Assembly: GCA_021613375.1 (NCBI GenBank)
Contig: CM038717.1
Coordinates: forward strand, 40,767,375 to 40,831,374
Direction: 5' to 3'
DNA: 64,000 nt
Source: Megaleporinus macrocephalus
Taxonomy: Eukaryota > Chordata > Actinopteri > Characiformes > Anostomidae
Positions within the stretch are counted from its first letter, which is position 1, and every line of letters starts with the position of its first letter. Positions 48,601-59,180 of the stretch are shown here, piece after piece. Below the pieces are notes generated by a model, which did not search any database, was not told the DNA's origin, and saw nothing but the letters and a program-made list of their open reading frames with translations. Both the position numbers and the translations under genes were made by a program.

Positions 48601-49462
48601 CGTAACTTAGGAGTAGTTTTTGATCCTGATTTTAATTTTAAGGCTCATGTGCGGAGTGTGACAAAAACCATTTGAAGAACATCTGAAGAACATCTCCAAA
48701 GTGAGGTCTTTTCTCTCCCTGAGCAACACTGAAAAACGAATGAATACTTTTAGAACTAGCAGGTTGGACTACTGTAACGCTCTCCTCTCTGGCCTACCAA
48801 AAGCTACAACACACCAGCTCCAGTTAATTTAAAACTCTGCTGCACGAGTGCTGCTAAGACCAACAGGAGTTTTTCAAGTCTTTACACTGGTTACCTGTTT
48901 GTTTTAGTATTGATTTTAAAATTCTTCTATTAGTTTATAAAGCACTACATGGTCTTGCGCCAGACTACCTCACTGAAATGCTTTCGATTTATAAACCAGG
49001 AAGGCTCCTCAGATCCTCCAGATCTTCTCTTTTAGTTGTTCCACGAAGAAAAACAAAAACCTCTGGTGATGCCACTTTTAGCCACTAAGCTCCAAAATGC
49101 TGGAACAACCTTCTAACTGATGTGAGAGAAGCTCAAAACATTGAAATCTTTAAGCGTAAACTAAAAACATATTTGTTTAGTCTGGCTTTTATGTAGTGTT
49201 TTTATAAACTTTCTATTAATATCTATTAATAAGTCTTAATATCCATACTTTTATAATTTAGTTTGCTCTTGTTTTATTAATTAATTTTTATCATCTTAAT
49301 TATTCACCTTTTATTTTATATTAAATGATTAATTTCATTATCATTATTATTATTTGTATGCTTTCTTTTTATTTTATATTTTCTTCAATGACCTGTGAAG
49401 TACCTTGATTTTCAATCTTATTTGTCTGAAAGTTTGATTGATTGATTGATTGATTGATTGAG
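48600..49462 (+). mobile_element. L2-like LINE 3' end, decayed, with TGAT tail
   Basis: Interrupted frames read LGVVFDPDFNFKAHV, KVRSFLSLSNTEK, SRLDYCNALLSGLPKAT, LQL-NSAARVL, SLHWLPV-like, FRIDFKILLLVYKALHGLAP, SIYKPGRLLRSS and FKRKLKTYLFSL, the standard end of L2-type ORFs. It has several frameshifts and stops and a deletion before the SLHW block. The 3' end is a (TTGA)n run at about 49434-49460, as usual for this group. It belongs to a different subfamily from the 23.8-kb copy. Confidence 0.85.
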
Positions 49463-49519
49463 TAGAATCACGAACGTGTTTAATAGTGAAAGTAAGATCA
49501 CTTCCACATGTCCAGAACT

Positions 49520-49785
49520 CTCAGTACTGGGACTAAACAAGTGTTAGTGAGACTAATCAGCTCCAGTGTGCTGGGGAGTAGAAAGACTGGACCATGGAAA
49601 AAGGTCTCTGCGGGCAGTGTTACAATCTGGGGGGGCTTCCATAGGTCAGGTAGCAGCGCAGCAACATTATGTGGTCATAGAATAAAGTCAGATGACCACC
49701 TAAATGTACGGATTGACCTGGTTACGGCCATATTCCAGGACAACAGCCCCAAGATTGTGGATGAGTGTAAAAGCATGAGGTTGTT
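49520..49785 (+). pseudogene. Tc1-like transposase fragment
   Basis: The open frame contains GSVTIWGGFHRSG, CGHRIKSDD and AIFQDNSPK, corresponding to the VMVWGCFHSSG, CGHRMKSDD and IFQDDNAKIH blocks of a Tc1-type family. The second-aspartate block is altered and about eight residues before IFQD are missing. No termini identified. Confidence 0.65.
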
Positions 49786-50013
49786 AGAACCTGTGAATGA
49801 ATGATGTAATCAAAGCTAAAGGCAGAGTCAAGAGATGCATGACATCAGACGTGGTATGAAGATTTTGTTCAGTGTCAGGTTAACACTACTGCTAACACTG
49901 GTTACTTTATTATGTTTATTTTTTTTAAATTCACCCCAGTTAGCCGTCATGGCATCACCACATTTCTTCATAATTACCAGTAATACTTATTTAGCTCTGA
50001 ACTCTAGAGTATT
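49786..50013. other. Spacer, nothing recognised
   Basis: Short AT-rich sequence before the 31-bp array. Confidence 0.5.
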
Positions 50014-50916
50014 GTAAATCTCCACCACTGGACTCTGGAGTGGTGTAAATCTCCACCACTGGACTCTGGAGTGGTGTAAATCTCCACCACTGGACTCTGG
50101 AGTGGTGTAAAGCTTCACCACTGGACTCTGGAGTGGTGTAAAGCTCCACCACCGGACTCTGGAGTGGTGTAAAGCTTCACCACCGGACTCTGGAGTGGTG
50201 TAAAACTCCACCACTGGACTCTGGAGTGGTGTAAAGCTTCACCACTGGACTCTGGAGAGGGGTAAAACTCCACCACTGGACTCTGGAGTGGTGTAAAGCT
50301 TCACCACTGGACTCTGGAGTGGTGTAAAGCTTCACCACTGGACTCTGGAGTGGTGTAAAGTGCCACCACTGGACTCTGAAGTGGTGTAAATCTCCACCAC
50401 TAGACTCTGGAGTGGTGTAAATCTCCACCACTGGATACTTGAGTGGTGTAAAACTTCACCACTGGACTCTGGAGTGGTGTAAAGCTCCACCACTGGACTC
50501 TGGAGTGGTGTAAATCTCCACCACTAGACTCTGGAGTGGTGTAAATCTCCACCACTGGATACTTGAGTGGTGTAAAACTTCACCACTGGACTCTGGAGTG
50601 GTGTAAAGCTTCACCACTGGACTCTGGAGTGGTGTAAATCTCCACCACTGGATACTTGAGTGGTGTAAAACGTCACCACTGGACTCTGGAGTGGTGTAAA
50701 GCTTCACCACTGGACTCTGGAGTGGTGTAAATCTCCACCACTAGACTCTGGAGTGGTGTAAATCTCCACCACTGGATACTTGAGTGGTGTAAAACTTCAC
50801 CACTGGACTCTGGAGTGGTGTAAAGCTTCACCACTGGACTCTGGAGTGGTATAAAGCTTCACCATTGGACTCTGGAGTGGTGTAAAGCTCCACCACTGGA
50901 CTCTCGACTGGTGTAA
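50014..50916. repeat. 31-bp hairpin minisatellite, 29 copies
   Basis: CCACC blocks step from 50020 to 50888, 868 bp or exactly 28 x 31. Each unit contains CACCACT, a nine-base loop GGACTCTGG, and AGTGGTG, a perfect 7-bp inverted repeat. Units differ mainly in the linker (AAATCTC, AAGCTTC, AAACTTC) and in a GGATACTTG loop variant. Confidence 0.97.
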
Positions 50917-50939
50917 AACAGTCGAAATTTTGTAGTGCT

Positions 50940-51215
50940 AATGAGTGTTCTCTGGAGTGATGAATCACATGTCACTAGTTTGGTGGATGAACCTAACAGT
51001 AAAGTTTGGTGGACAGGGAATAATTTGTTTTAGGGGGTTTTCAGGCTTTAAACTTGGTGCCTTGATGACTGTGTCCCTGTCTCAGCTCCATAAAGATCTG
51101 GTTAGAGGAGTTTGGTGTGGAGGAACTTCAGTGGCCTGCACAGAGCCCTGACCCCAACCCCACTGAACTCTTGGAAAGAGGATTGGCATTGTTGTCCAAC
51201 ATCACTTGACGGAAA
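50940..51215 (+). pseudogene. Internally deleted Tc1-like transposase remnant
   Basis: TGTTCTCTGGAGTGATGAATC (encoding VLWSDES-type), GTTTGGTGGACAGGGAATAA, TCCATAAAGATCTGGTTAGA, and TGGCCTGCACAGAGCCCTGA leading to the SPDxNPxE block follow the order of a typical fish Tc1 transposase, with the segment holding the second catalytic aspartate largely deleted. Confidence 0.85.
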
Positions 51216-51534
51216 ACAAGAAATTTTATTTATTATACTAAACACTTAAGAACTGATACAGACTTGCATAATTAGACACCTTTGTTTACAGGCTTATGGT
51301 CATTTTAATCAAAACAGAAGACCAAAGCAGTTCTCGAGGTGCACAGTTTAACAGTGAGAAAAGGCCAGTAAGGGAGTATTTCTTTAGTTGAATATACTAG
51401 TTTGATTGCTTAAAGTATTTCTCAGTTTCACTAACAGAACCACAGTTTGACCTTTTGTTGAGCATGTGTGATTTAAAGAAGACTCTGAAAGTATCGGTAT
51501 CAGTTTAGGTATCGGGACAGTAGCTAGACTTACT
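51216..51534. other. Intergenic, nothing recognised
   Basis: AT-rich spacer. Confidence 0.5.
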
Positions 51535-54500
51535 GTATTACTGAACATATTACTGTATTACTGAACATTTTACTGTATTACTGAACATAATACTGTATTA
51601 CTGAACATTTTACTGTATTACTGAACATATTACTGTATTACTGAACATTTTACTGAACATATTACTGAACATATTACTGAACATATTACTGAACATATTA
51701 CTACATTACTGCACATATTACTGTTTTACTGCACATATTACTGTTTTACTGAACATATTACTGTATTACTGAACATATTACTGTAACAATGTATTACTGA
51801 ACATATTACTGTATTACTGAACATATCACTGAACATATTACTGTATTACTGAACATATTACTGTATTACTGAACATATTACTGTAACAATATATTACTGA
51901 ACATATTACTGTATTACTGAACATATTACTGTAAAAATGTATTACTGAACATATTACTGTATTACTGCACATATTACTGTATTACTGAACTTATTACTGT
52001 ATTACTGAACATATTACTGTAACAATGTATTACTGAACATATTACTGTATTACTGAACATATTACTGTATTACTGAACATATTACTGTATTACTGAACAT
52101 ATTACTGTAACAATGTATTACTGAACATATTACTGTATTACTGAACATATTACTGTATTACTGAACATATTACTGTAACAATGTATTACTGAACATATTA
52201 CTGTATTACTGAACATATTACTGTATTACTGCACATATTACTGTTTTACTGAACATATTACTGTATTACTGAACATATTACTGTAACAATGTATTACTGA
52301 ACATATTACTGTATTACTGAACATATTACTGTATTACTGAACATATTACTGTAACAATGTATTACTGAACATATTACTGTATTACTGAACATTTTACTGT
52401 ATTACTGCACATATTACTGTATTACTGAACATATTACTGCACATATTACTGTATTACTGAACATATCACTGAACATATTACTGTATTACTGAACATATTA
52501 CTGTAACAATGTATTACTGAACATATTACTGTATTACTGAACATATTACTGTATTACTGAACATATTACTGTAACAATGTATTACTGAACATATTACTGT
52601 ATTACTGAACATTTTACTGTATTACTGCACATATTACTGTATTACTGAACATATTACTGCACATATTACTGTATTACTGAACATATCACTGAACATATTA
52701 CTGTATTACTGAACATATTACTGTATTACTGAACATATTACTGTAACAATATATTACTGAACATATTACTGTATTACTGAACATTTTACTGTATTACTGC
52801 ACATATTACTGTATTACTGAACATATTACTGTAACAATGTATTACTGCACATATTACTGTATTACTGAACATATTACTGTATTACTGAACATATTACTGT
52901 ATTATTGAACATATTACTGTAACAATGTATTACTGCACATATTACTGTTTTACTGCACATATTACTGTATTACTGAACTTATTACTGTATTACTGAACAT
53001 ATTACTGTATTACTGCACATATTACTGTTTTACTGCACATATTACTGTTTTACTGAACTTATTACTGTTTTACTGAACTTATTACTGTATTACTGAACAT
53101 ATTACTGTAACAATGTATTACTGCACATATTACTGTTTTACTGCACATATTACTGTTTTACTGCACATATTACTGTTTTACTGAACTTATTACTGTATTA
53201 CTGAACATATTACTGTATTACTGAACATATTACTGTAACAATGTATTACTGCACATATTACTGTTTTACTGCACATATTACTGTATTACTGAACATATTA
53301 CTGTATTACTGAACTTATTACTGTATTACTGAACATATTACTGTATTACTGAACATATTACTGTATTACTGAACATATTACTGAACATATTACTGTATTA
53401 CTGAACATATTACTGTATTATTGAACATATTACTGTAACAATGTATTACTGCACATATTACTGTTTTACTGCACATATTACTGTATTACTGAACTTATTA
53501 CTGTATTACTGAACATATTACTGTAACAATGTATTACTGCACATATTACTGTTTTACTGCACATATTACTGTTTTACTGAACATATTACTGTATTACTGA
53601 ACATATTACTGTATTATTGAACATATTACTGTAACAATGTATTACTGCACATATTACTGTTTTACTGCACATATTACTGTATTACTGAACTTATTACTGT
53701 ATTACTGAACATATTACTGTATTACTGAACATATTACTGTATTACTGAACATATTACTGAACATATTACTGTATTACTGAACATATTACTGTATTATTGA
53801 ACATATTACTGTAACAATGTATTACTGCACATATTACTGTTTTACTGCACATATTACTGTATTACTGAACTTATTACTGTATTACTGAACATATTACTGT
53901 AACAATGTATTACTGCACATATTACTGTATTACTGCACATATTACTGTTTTACTGCACATATTACTGTTTTACTGAACATATTACTGTATTAATGTATTA
54001 CTGAACATATTACTGTATTACTGAACATATTACTGTATTACTGAACATATTACTGTATTACTGCACATATTACTGTATTACTGAACTTATTACTGTATTA
54101 CTGCACATATTACTGTTTTACTGAACATATTACTGTATTACTGTATTACTGAACATATTACTGTATTACTGAACATATTACTGTATTACTGCACATATTA
54201 CTGTTTTACTGCACATATTACTGTTTTACTGCACATATTACTGTATTACTGAACATATTACTGTATTACTGCACATATTACTGTTTTACTGCACATATTA
54301 CTGTATTACTGCACATATTCCTGTTTTACTGAACATATTACTGTATTACTGCACATATTACTGTTTTACTGAACATATTACTGTAATAATGTATTACTGA
54401 ACATATTACTGTATTACTGAACATATTACTGTATTACTGCACATATTACTGTTTTACTGAACATATTACTGTAATAATGTATTACTGAACATATTGCTGC

Positions 54501-54725
54501 ATTACTGAACATATTGCTGCATTACTGAACATATTACTGTATTAGTGAACATATTACTGTATTACTGAACATATTACTGTATTAGTGAACATACTACTGT
54601 ATTACTGAACATATTACTGTATTAGTGAACATATTGCTGCATTACTGAACATATTACTGTATTAGTGAACATATTACTGTATTAGTGAACATATTGCTGC
54701 ATTACTCTATTACTGTTTTACTGTG
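51535..54725. repeat. ATTACTG-based minisatellite with higher-order units
   Basis: The basic unit is ACTGTATTACTGAACATATT (20 bp), with TTTTACTGCACAT, GAACTT and TGTAACAATGTATTACTG variants arranged in longer repeating blocks. The right edge (54490-54720) has ATTGCTGC and TTAGTG variants. Confidence 0.97.
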
Positions 54726-55194
54726 TTACTGGTCTCATTTCTAAACAGCCAAAAATCCACCTTAAAGCAACTGCAGTTTTTTAAAAGCTCCATCCAGCTT
54801 CAAGATACATCACGAGTTGACTTCGCTCCCCACCGTCTGTTCTTATGAGAACCCAAAAATGCTGTTGTAGACCCTGTTGATCAAGTCACACAGCAGTCAC
54901 ACAGGAGAGGTTTCCTGTAATCATATCTTTCTGCATCATCAGCAGGGAGTAACACTTTGAATCTAGTTTCAGCAAAACAACAATCACATTACCCAACCAG
55001 AGAGAGCTGCTCCTTCACCTCACTGCTACTGTACTAATTTATTCCTCGAGGTTGCCTTAAGAGCCCTGCTTTTATATGTATGTTGGTAGTATTAATACAA
55101 TAAAGTGTACGTTACAGTTCCCCTTTTTATCATGAGAACAAAGTCCAAATGGTTTGGTGTAAATTGCTCCATTCTAGAGAAACCATTAGATTCT
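54726..55194. other. Intergenic, nothing recognised
   Basis: No supported feature. Confidence 0.45.
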
Positions 55195-55540
55195 TTACAA
55201 TGTGGGTGAATGGAACCAGACATCCAGCTTCCTCACTGAAAGTTATTATGAGATCCTTATGAATATGATGACTGAGATGTTGTTTTATGAGGGTTTTAGC
55301 CTTAACCATGTTTCACAATCCATCCATTGAGATGAACTACAAGCAGGTCAGTGTTCATCAAACTGGTCCCCAAAGAAAACTGAAATCTGCTTCTTTACCT
55401 CCATAAACATTCCATATATGACAAATTAGAAGAACTAGGTTTTGGATTGGTGGGTCTGAATAGTAAATAAAATATCTATATTTGTGTTGTAAACATGGAG
55501 ACCCCTGGTTCCCATCACCACCACCACTGTAAACACAATC
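55195..55540 (-). mobile_element. TIR element, GTGGTGATGGGAACC family
   Basis: Left end GGTGAATGGAACCAGACATC; right end CCTGGTTCCCATCACCACCA then CTGTAAACA. The interior matches 61554-61900 in the opposite orientation (CATGTTTACAACA, ATTTTATTTACTATT, GGAATGTTTATG). Confidence 0.75.
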
Positions 55541-55672
55541 CAAACCATTTCACACCAACATCCACTCTGGATTATGCTGTTTAGGAAAAATTCCAGTTTC
55601 TGAATATCTGTTTCAATCGTAATGGCCCTGTTGACCTACGGCTGACCCCAAGTTTCAGTTCTTGTTTTTCAG

Positions 55673-55786
55673 AACATCAAAGGTTATGATCACACAGCGC
55701 GTGTAACTTTAAAGCTCGACAAACTCAACAGGAAGGCAGAGTGGGCTAATTCATACAGTGATTACACAGCAGCAGCAGAAAGCCAT
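55673..55786 (+). other. Candidate isolated coding exon, weakly fibrinogen-domain-like
   Basis: A pyrimidine-rich acceptor (TTCTTGTTTTTCAG) precedes 38 open codons, NIKGYDHTARVTLKLDKL followed by NRKAEWANSYSDYTAAAESH, then GTGTAAAT, which could be a weak donor. The pattern RVxLxxD...A.YS.....ES faintly recalls one strand pair of fibrinogen-related domains. No neighbouring exon was found, so this may be chance. Confidence 0.2.
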
Positions 55787-55971
55787 GTGTAAATAATTTA
55801 CAACACTGAAGACTACAGGATTGCTGTGGTCAACAAAGTGAATAATTTAGACTTTTGTAGACACACCTTGCGTGGCTGGGAGTGTGTAGTGGGAGTGTAA
55901 AAGGAGAGTGAACTGAGACATACTGCTTACTGTCTTGTTTACATCCCTTGTTATCTATTATCTGTCAAACT

Positions 55972-56426
55972 TTATTTAATTTTATGCAATTTCATGCAAT
56001 TCACAAACAATATTGTTCATTTCACAATTAATGTAAGTTTATCAGATGATTTTAAAGAATAAAAATGTTTGTATTAAAGTCTATTTTTGTATAGAGGCTT
56101 ATTTTACATATAGTCCTATTATCAGTAATTCTCAGTCCTCTGTCTAAATCTCCTGGTACGACCACCAATCCAAGTTAAGGATGTTATTGGACTAATTGGT
56201 TGTTAGGACACTCTTGATCAATTGTGATCACAGCTGAAAAACATTCTACTAATAAGTGAGTATAAAAGGGAACAACATTCTAGGTTAGTTTAGTATCTGA
56301 AGATCAGCAGTTGATGTCTTGCTGACCGACTCACAATGACCAGAAAGAAACAACTTTCTTTAGAGACCCGTCAGTCCATTGTTGTGTTAAGGAATCTGTG
56401 ATCCCAAACTTTTGAGTGGTAGGGTT
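55972..56426 (+). mobile_element. Internally deleted Tc1/mariner element, copy 2
   Basis: About 410 bp nearly identical to copy 1 (43809-44225), including the same ATG (56336) and MTRKKQLSLETRQSIVVL. It then jumps to a 3' terminus CTGTGATCCCAAACTTTTGA plus GTGGTAGGG, the inverted Tc1 end. The 5' TIR is missing or decayed, the opposite of copy 1. Confidence 0.85.
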
Positions 56427-57580
56427 AGGGTCAGATGTATATAGTCAGATGGTACAACCAGTAAGTCAAATGATGCAACCAGAACAGAATAGTTTTACTA
56501 AATAAATAAGTTAAAGCTTGTACAAGTTGTTTTAACATGATTTTTTAAATTGTAATTTTAACCACTGAGATATTTCTTAGGATATTAAAGGTGTCTGATA
56601 TAAGGAAAGTCAGAAGAATCTGAAAAACCTGAACTTTACAGGAGTTAAAATAATGATTTGAAGCTACAGAGAAAATTGCATTACTAACAACTACCTGGAA
56701 GACCCAACAACACTGTCACCATCAGATAAACAGAACGGAGAGAGATAAGAACATCAAACTGCTTCAGAGCTCCTCACTGAGAAAAGGTGATACAGACACA
56801 TCAAACCAAGAAGCTGCTGCTGTTCTCAGATCTGTATATATGTATTATGTAGTATGTAATGTTCCCATCATTGTGAGGTTTTTCCTAAAGAGCCGTAATG
56901 GAATTGGACTGAGGTCAGCGTTTTTGGAGCAGCTGAGGGTGAAATCATCTTTCTTGGCAGGGTTCGTGGCTGAAGTTCAGTGTCATACAGAAACTAGACC
57001 AAACGTTATGTCTGAGCTGTGTAACTGGAGCGCTACAGTCCCAGAACTGGAAGTGGAAACTATTGATTTTACTGACGCTTAGTGACTTTTCCTGCTGAAT
57101 CCGCTTCAGCTCCAGCTGTGTCCCAAAACTGCACCATGTACCGCGAACAAATGGAGACTCCGCTGAAAACGGCCCTGTTTTAAGGGCCTGTATCCCACAT
57201 TTTGGGCATTTGTGTCACCATAAATGGGCGTAAATCACATTCTCTCTAAATGACATCCATTCTGATTGGCTGGCCTGTATTGCAACACATCAAAAAAGCA
57301 GCCCATATCGAGAAACACCCCCTATAACTTTATTGTGAATGGGCGGAGTTAAACAGCTGTAGGCCGAACATATAGGTACCTTCAACTGTGACACCACATT
57401 AACAATGAACAACAAATTTGAGAATTCAGAGAATTTGAGAATATGGAAAGTTTTCAAAGACTAATTTCCACATTAACGTTGACAAACATTATGATATATA
57501 TATTAATACATACCGACGTTTGAGCGTTTTAAAACAGTACAGTGCTCGTTTCCTGCATGAGCTTTCTTTGGACCACATTT
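56427..57580. other. Intergenic, nothing recognised
   Basis: The 80-codon frame at 56840-57082 is open but unrecognised. GGGCGTAAATCAC and CTGATTGGCTGGCC segments around 57200-57300 look like TE debris. Confidence 0.45.
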
Positions 57581-57589
57581 GACACATAC

Positions 57590-58140
57590 ACACACCCACA
57601 CACACTAGTGAACACACACACTCGCGGTAGGTGAAACACCCACAGACATCACAATAGCGAACACACACACTAAAATGCAGTGAAACACCCACATACACAC
57701 ACACTAGTGAACACACACTCGCGGTAGGTGAAACACCCACAGACATCACACTAGTGAACACACACACTAAAATGCAGTGAAACACCCATCTGTACACACA
57801 CTAGTGAACATACACACACTAGGGGGCAGTGAAACACCCACATACACACACACTAGTGAACACACACACACTAGGGGGCAGTGAAACACCCACATGCACA
57901 CACACTAATGAACACACACACTAGGGGGCAGTGAAACACCCACATACACACACACACTAGTGAACACACACACACTAAAATGCAGTAAAACACCCACATA
58001 CACACACACTAGTGAACACACATACTAAAATGCAGTGAAACACCCACATACACACACACTAGTGAACATACACACTAGGGGGCAGTGAGCACACTTGTCC
58101 GAAGTGGTGAGCAGCCCTATGCACAGTAACCGGGAAGCAG
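57590..58140 (-). mobile_element. Retroposon tail with internally expanded about 49-bp unit
   Basis: On the minus strand the end near 58135-58070 reads CTTCCCGGTTACTGTGC, then ACAAGTGTGCTCACTGCCCC, matching the element at 10972-11160. The following segment, CACTAGTGTGTG plus GTATGTGGGTGTTTCACTGC, is repeated about ten times with CCCCCTAG/ATTTTAG alternation. So the array is an expansion inside the element. Confidence 0.8.
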
Positions 58141-58155
58141 AGGCTGAAGTTGTTT

Positions 58156-58395
58156 ACTTGCCAGTTTCTTGTTTGCATTTTCCCATTCCACCTTAAATGG
58201 TGCAGCAGTAATTACTATAATGGCAGAATGCTTCATTTAAGGTGGAACAGGAACATTTGCATTAAAACTACGAGTCTGTTCAGGTCCGCCTCTTATTTGC
58301 CAGCTTCTTTCAGGTTTGTTACAGTTCCAAGGCACCAGAAGATAACTGCTGCACCAGGTGGATCAGGAAAACTTTGAACAAGAAGCTGGCAAATA
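58156..58395. mobile_element. Small palindromic TIR element
   Basis: TTGCCAGTTTCTTGTT at 58158 pairs with AACAAGAAGCTGGCAA at 58377 (one mismatch in 16). A nested TTCCACCTTAAAT at 58186 pairs perfectly with ATTTAAGGTGGAA at 58235. Non-coding. Confidence 0.7.
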
Positions 58396-58984
58396 GGAAG
58401 ACAACTCAATGGGTGGTATAAATTGTAGGAACAATACAGTAACAAGATATATTCACAATTGTAACCTCTGTAACGTGATACATACCATCAGGTCCATTTA
58501 ACAAAGTGGCTCATTAAACTCTCATCCTGACAATGCTTTATTTTTATATTCCAGACCTAATTTAAAATAATGTTAAAACATCCAATGACAGTCTCAGCAT
58601 TAATTTGCATTTAATGCTCCCGATATTCATTAAAATTAAGTTTTATTAATAAGTTGCTTATTAATTATCAATAACTTTAATTTGGTTATTGATAGAATAG
58701 CTGTATTGTATATCTGTACTGCTCAGCTGAACATAAGTCTTCTATTAAAACAGTGATTTACAAAAAAAAAGCTTGTGTTTATTTGGAAATTTGGATATTA
58801 AAAATTAAGACTCTCTATTTTATTTGTCTTTGGTAAATAATGAATTTGAAAATTCAAGTTTCAATATATTCCAAAGTATCGCATTAAAAGTTTTAGTGTT
58901 CAGTATCACGGTAACATTACATATCAGGCATATCGTCACCGTCCAATGAAAAACATGCATCTCATTTTTGGCAATTTTTATTTT
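58396..58984. other. AT-rich intergenic, nothing recognised
   Basis: No supported feature. Confidence 0.5.
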
Positions 58985-59180
58985 TCAGCATTTAAACTCG
59001 TTTACTGCCGTTTACATTGTGTGAGAATTTCATGATAAATGGACCAATAGAAATGCTACAAAATAGCTTGGAAAACATTCTGGTTCCATTGACTTACATT
59101 GAAAGTAAAGACAGTTTTTGGCCTCTCCTGTAAAGTTGCCAGTTTAGAGGTACATGTTTTTCCTTGGACAGCAGTGATAT
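58985..59180. repeat. Dispersed fold-back-type repeat, copy 2
   Basis: GGACCAATAGAAATG and GTTTTTGGCCTCTCC match 18885-19015 inverted, while TGTTTTTCCTTGGACAGCAG matches 19039-19062 directly. Confidence 0.7.

Noticed and set aside
57489..57797. 102-codon cysteine-rich minus-strand frame
   Set aside because: Translation of the CA-rich retroposon-derived array; repeats of the 49-bp unit explain the cysteines.
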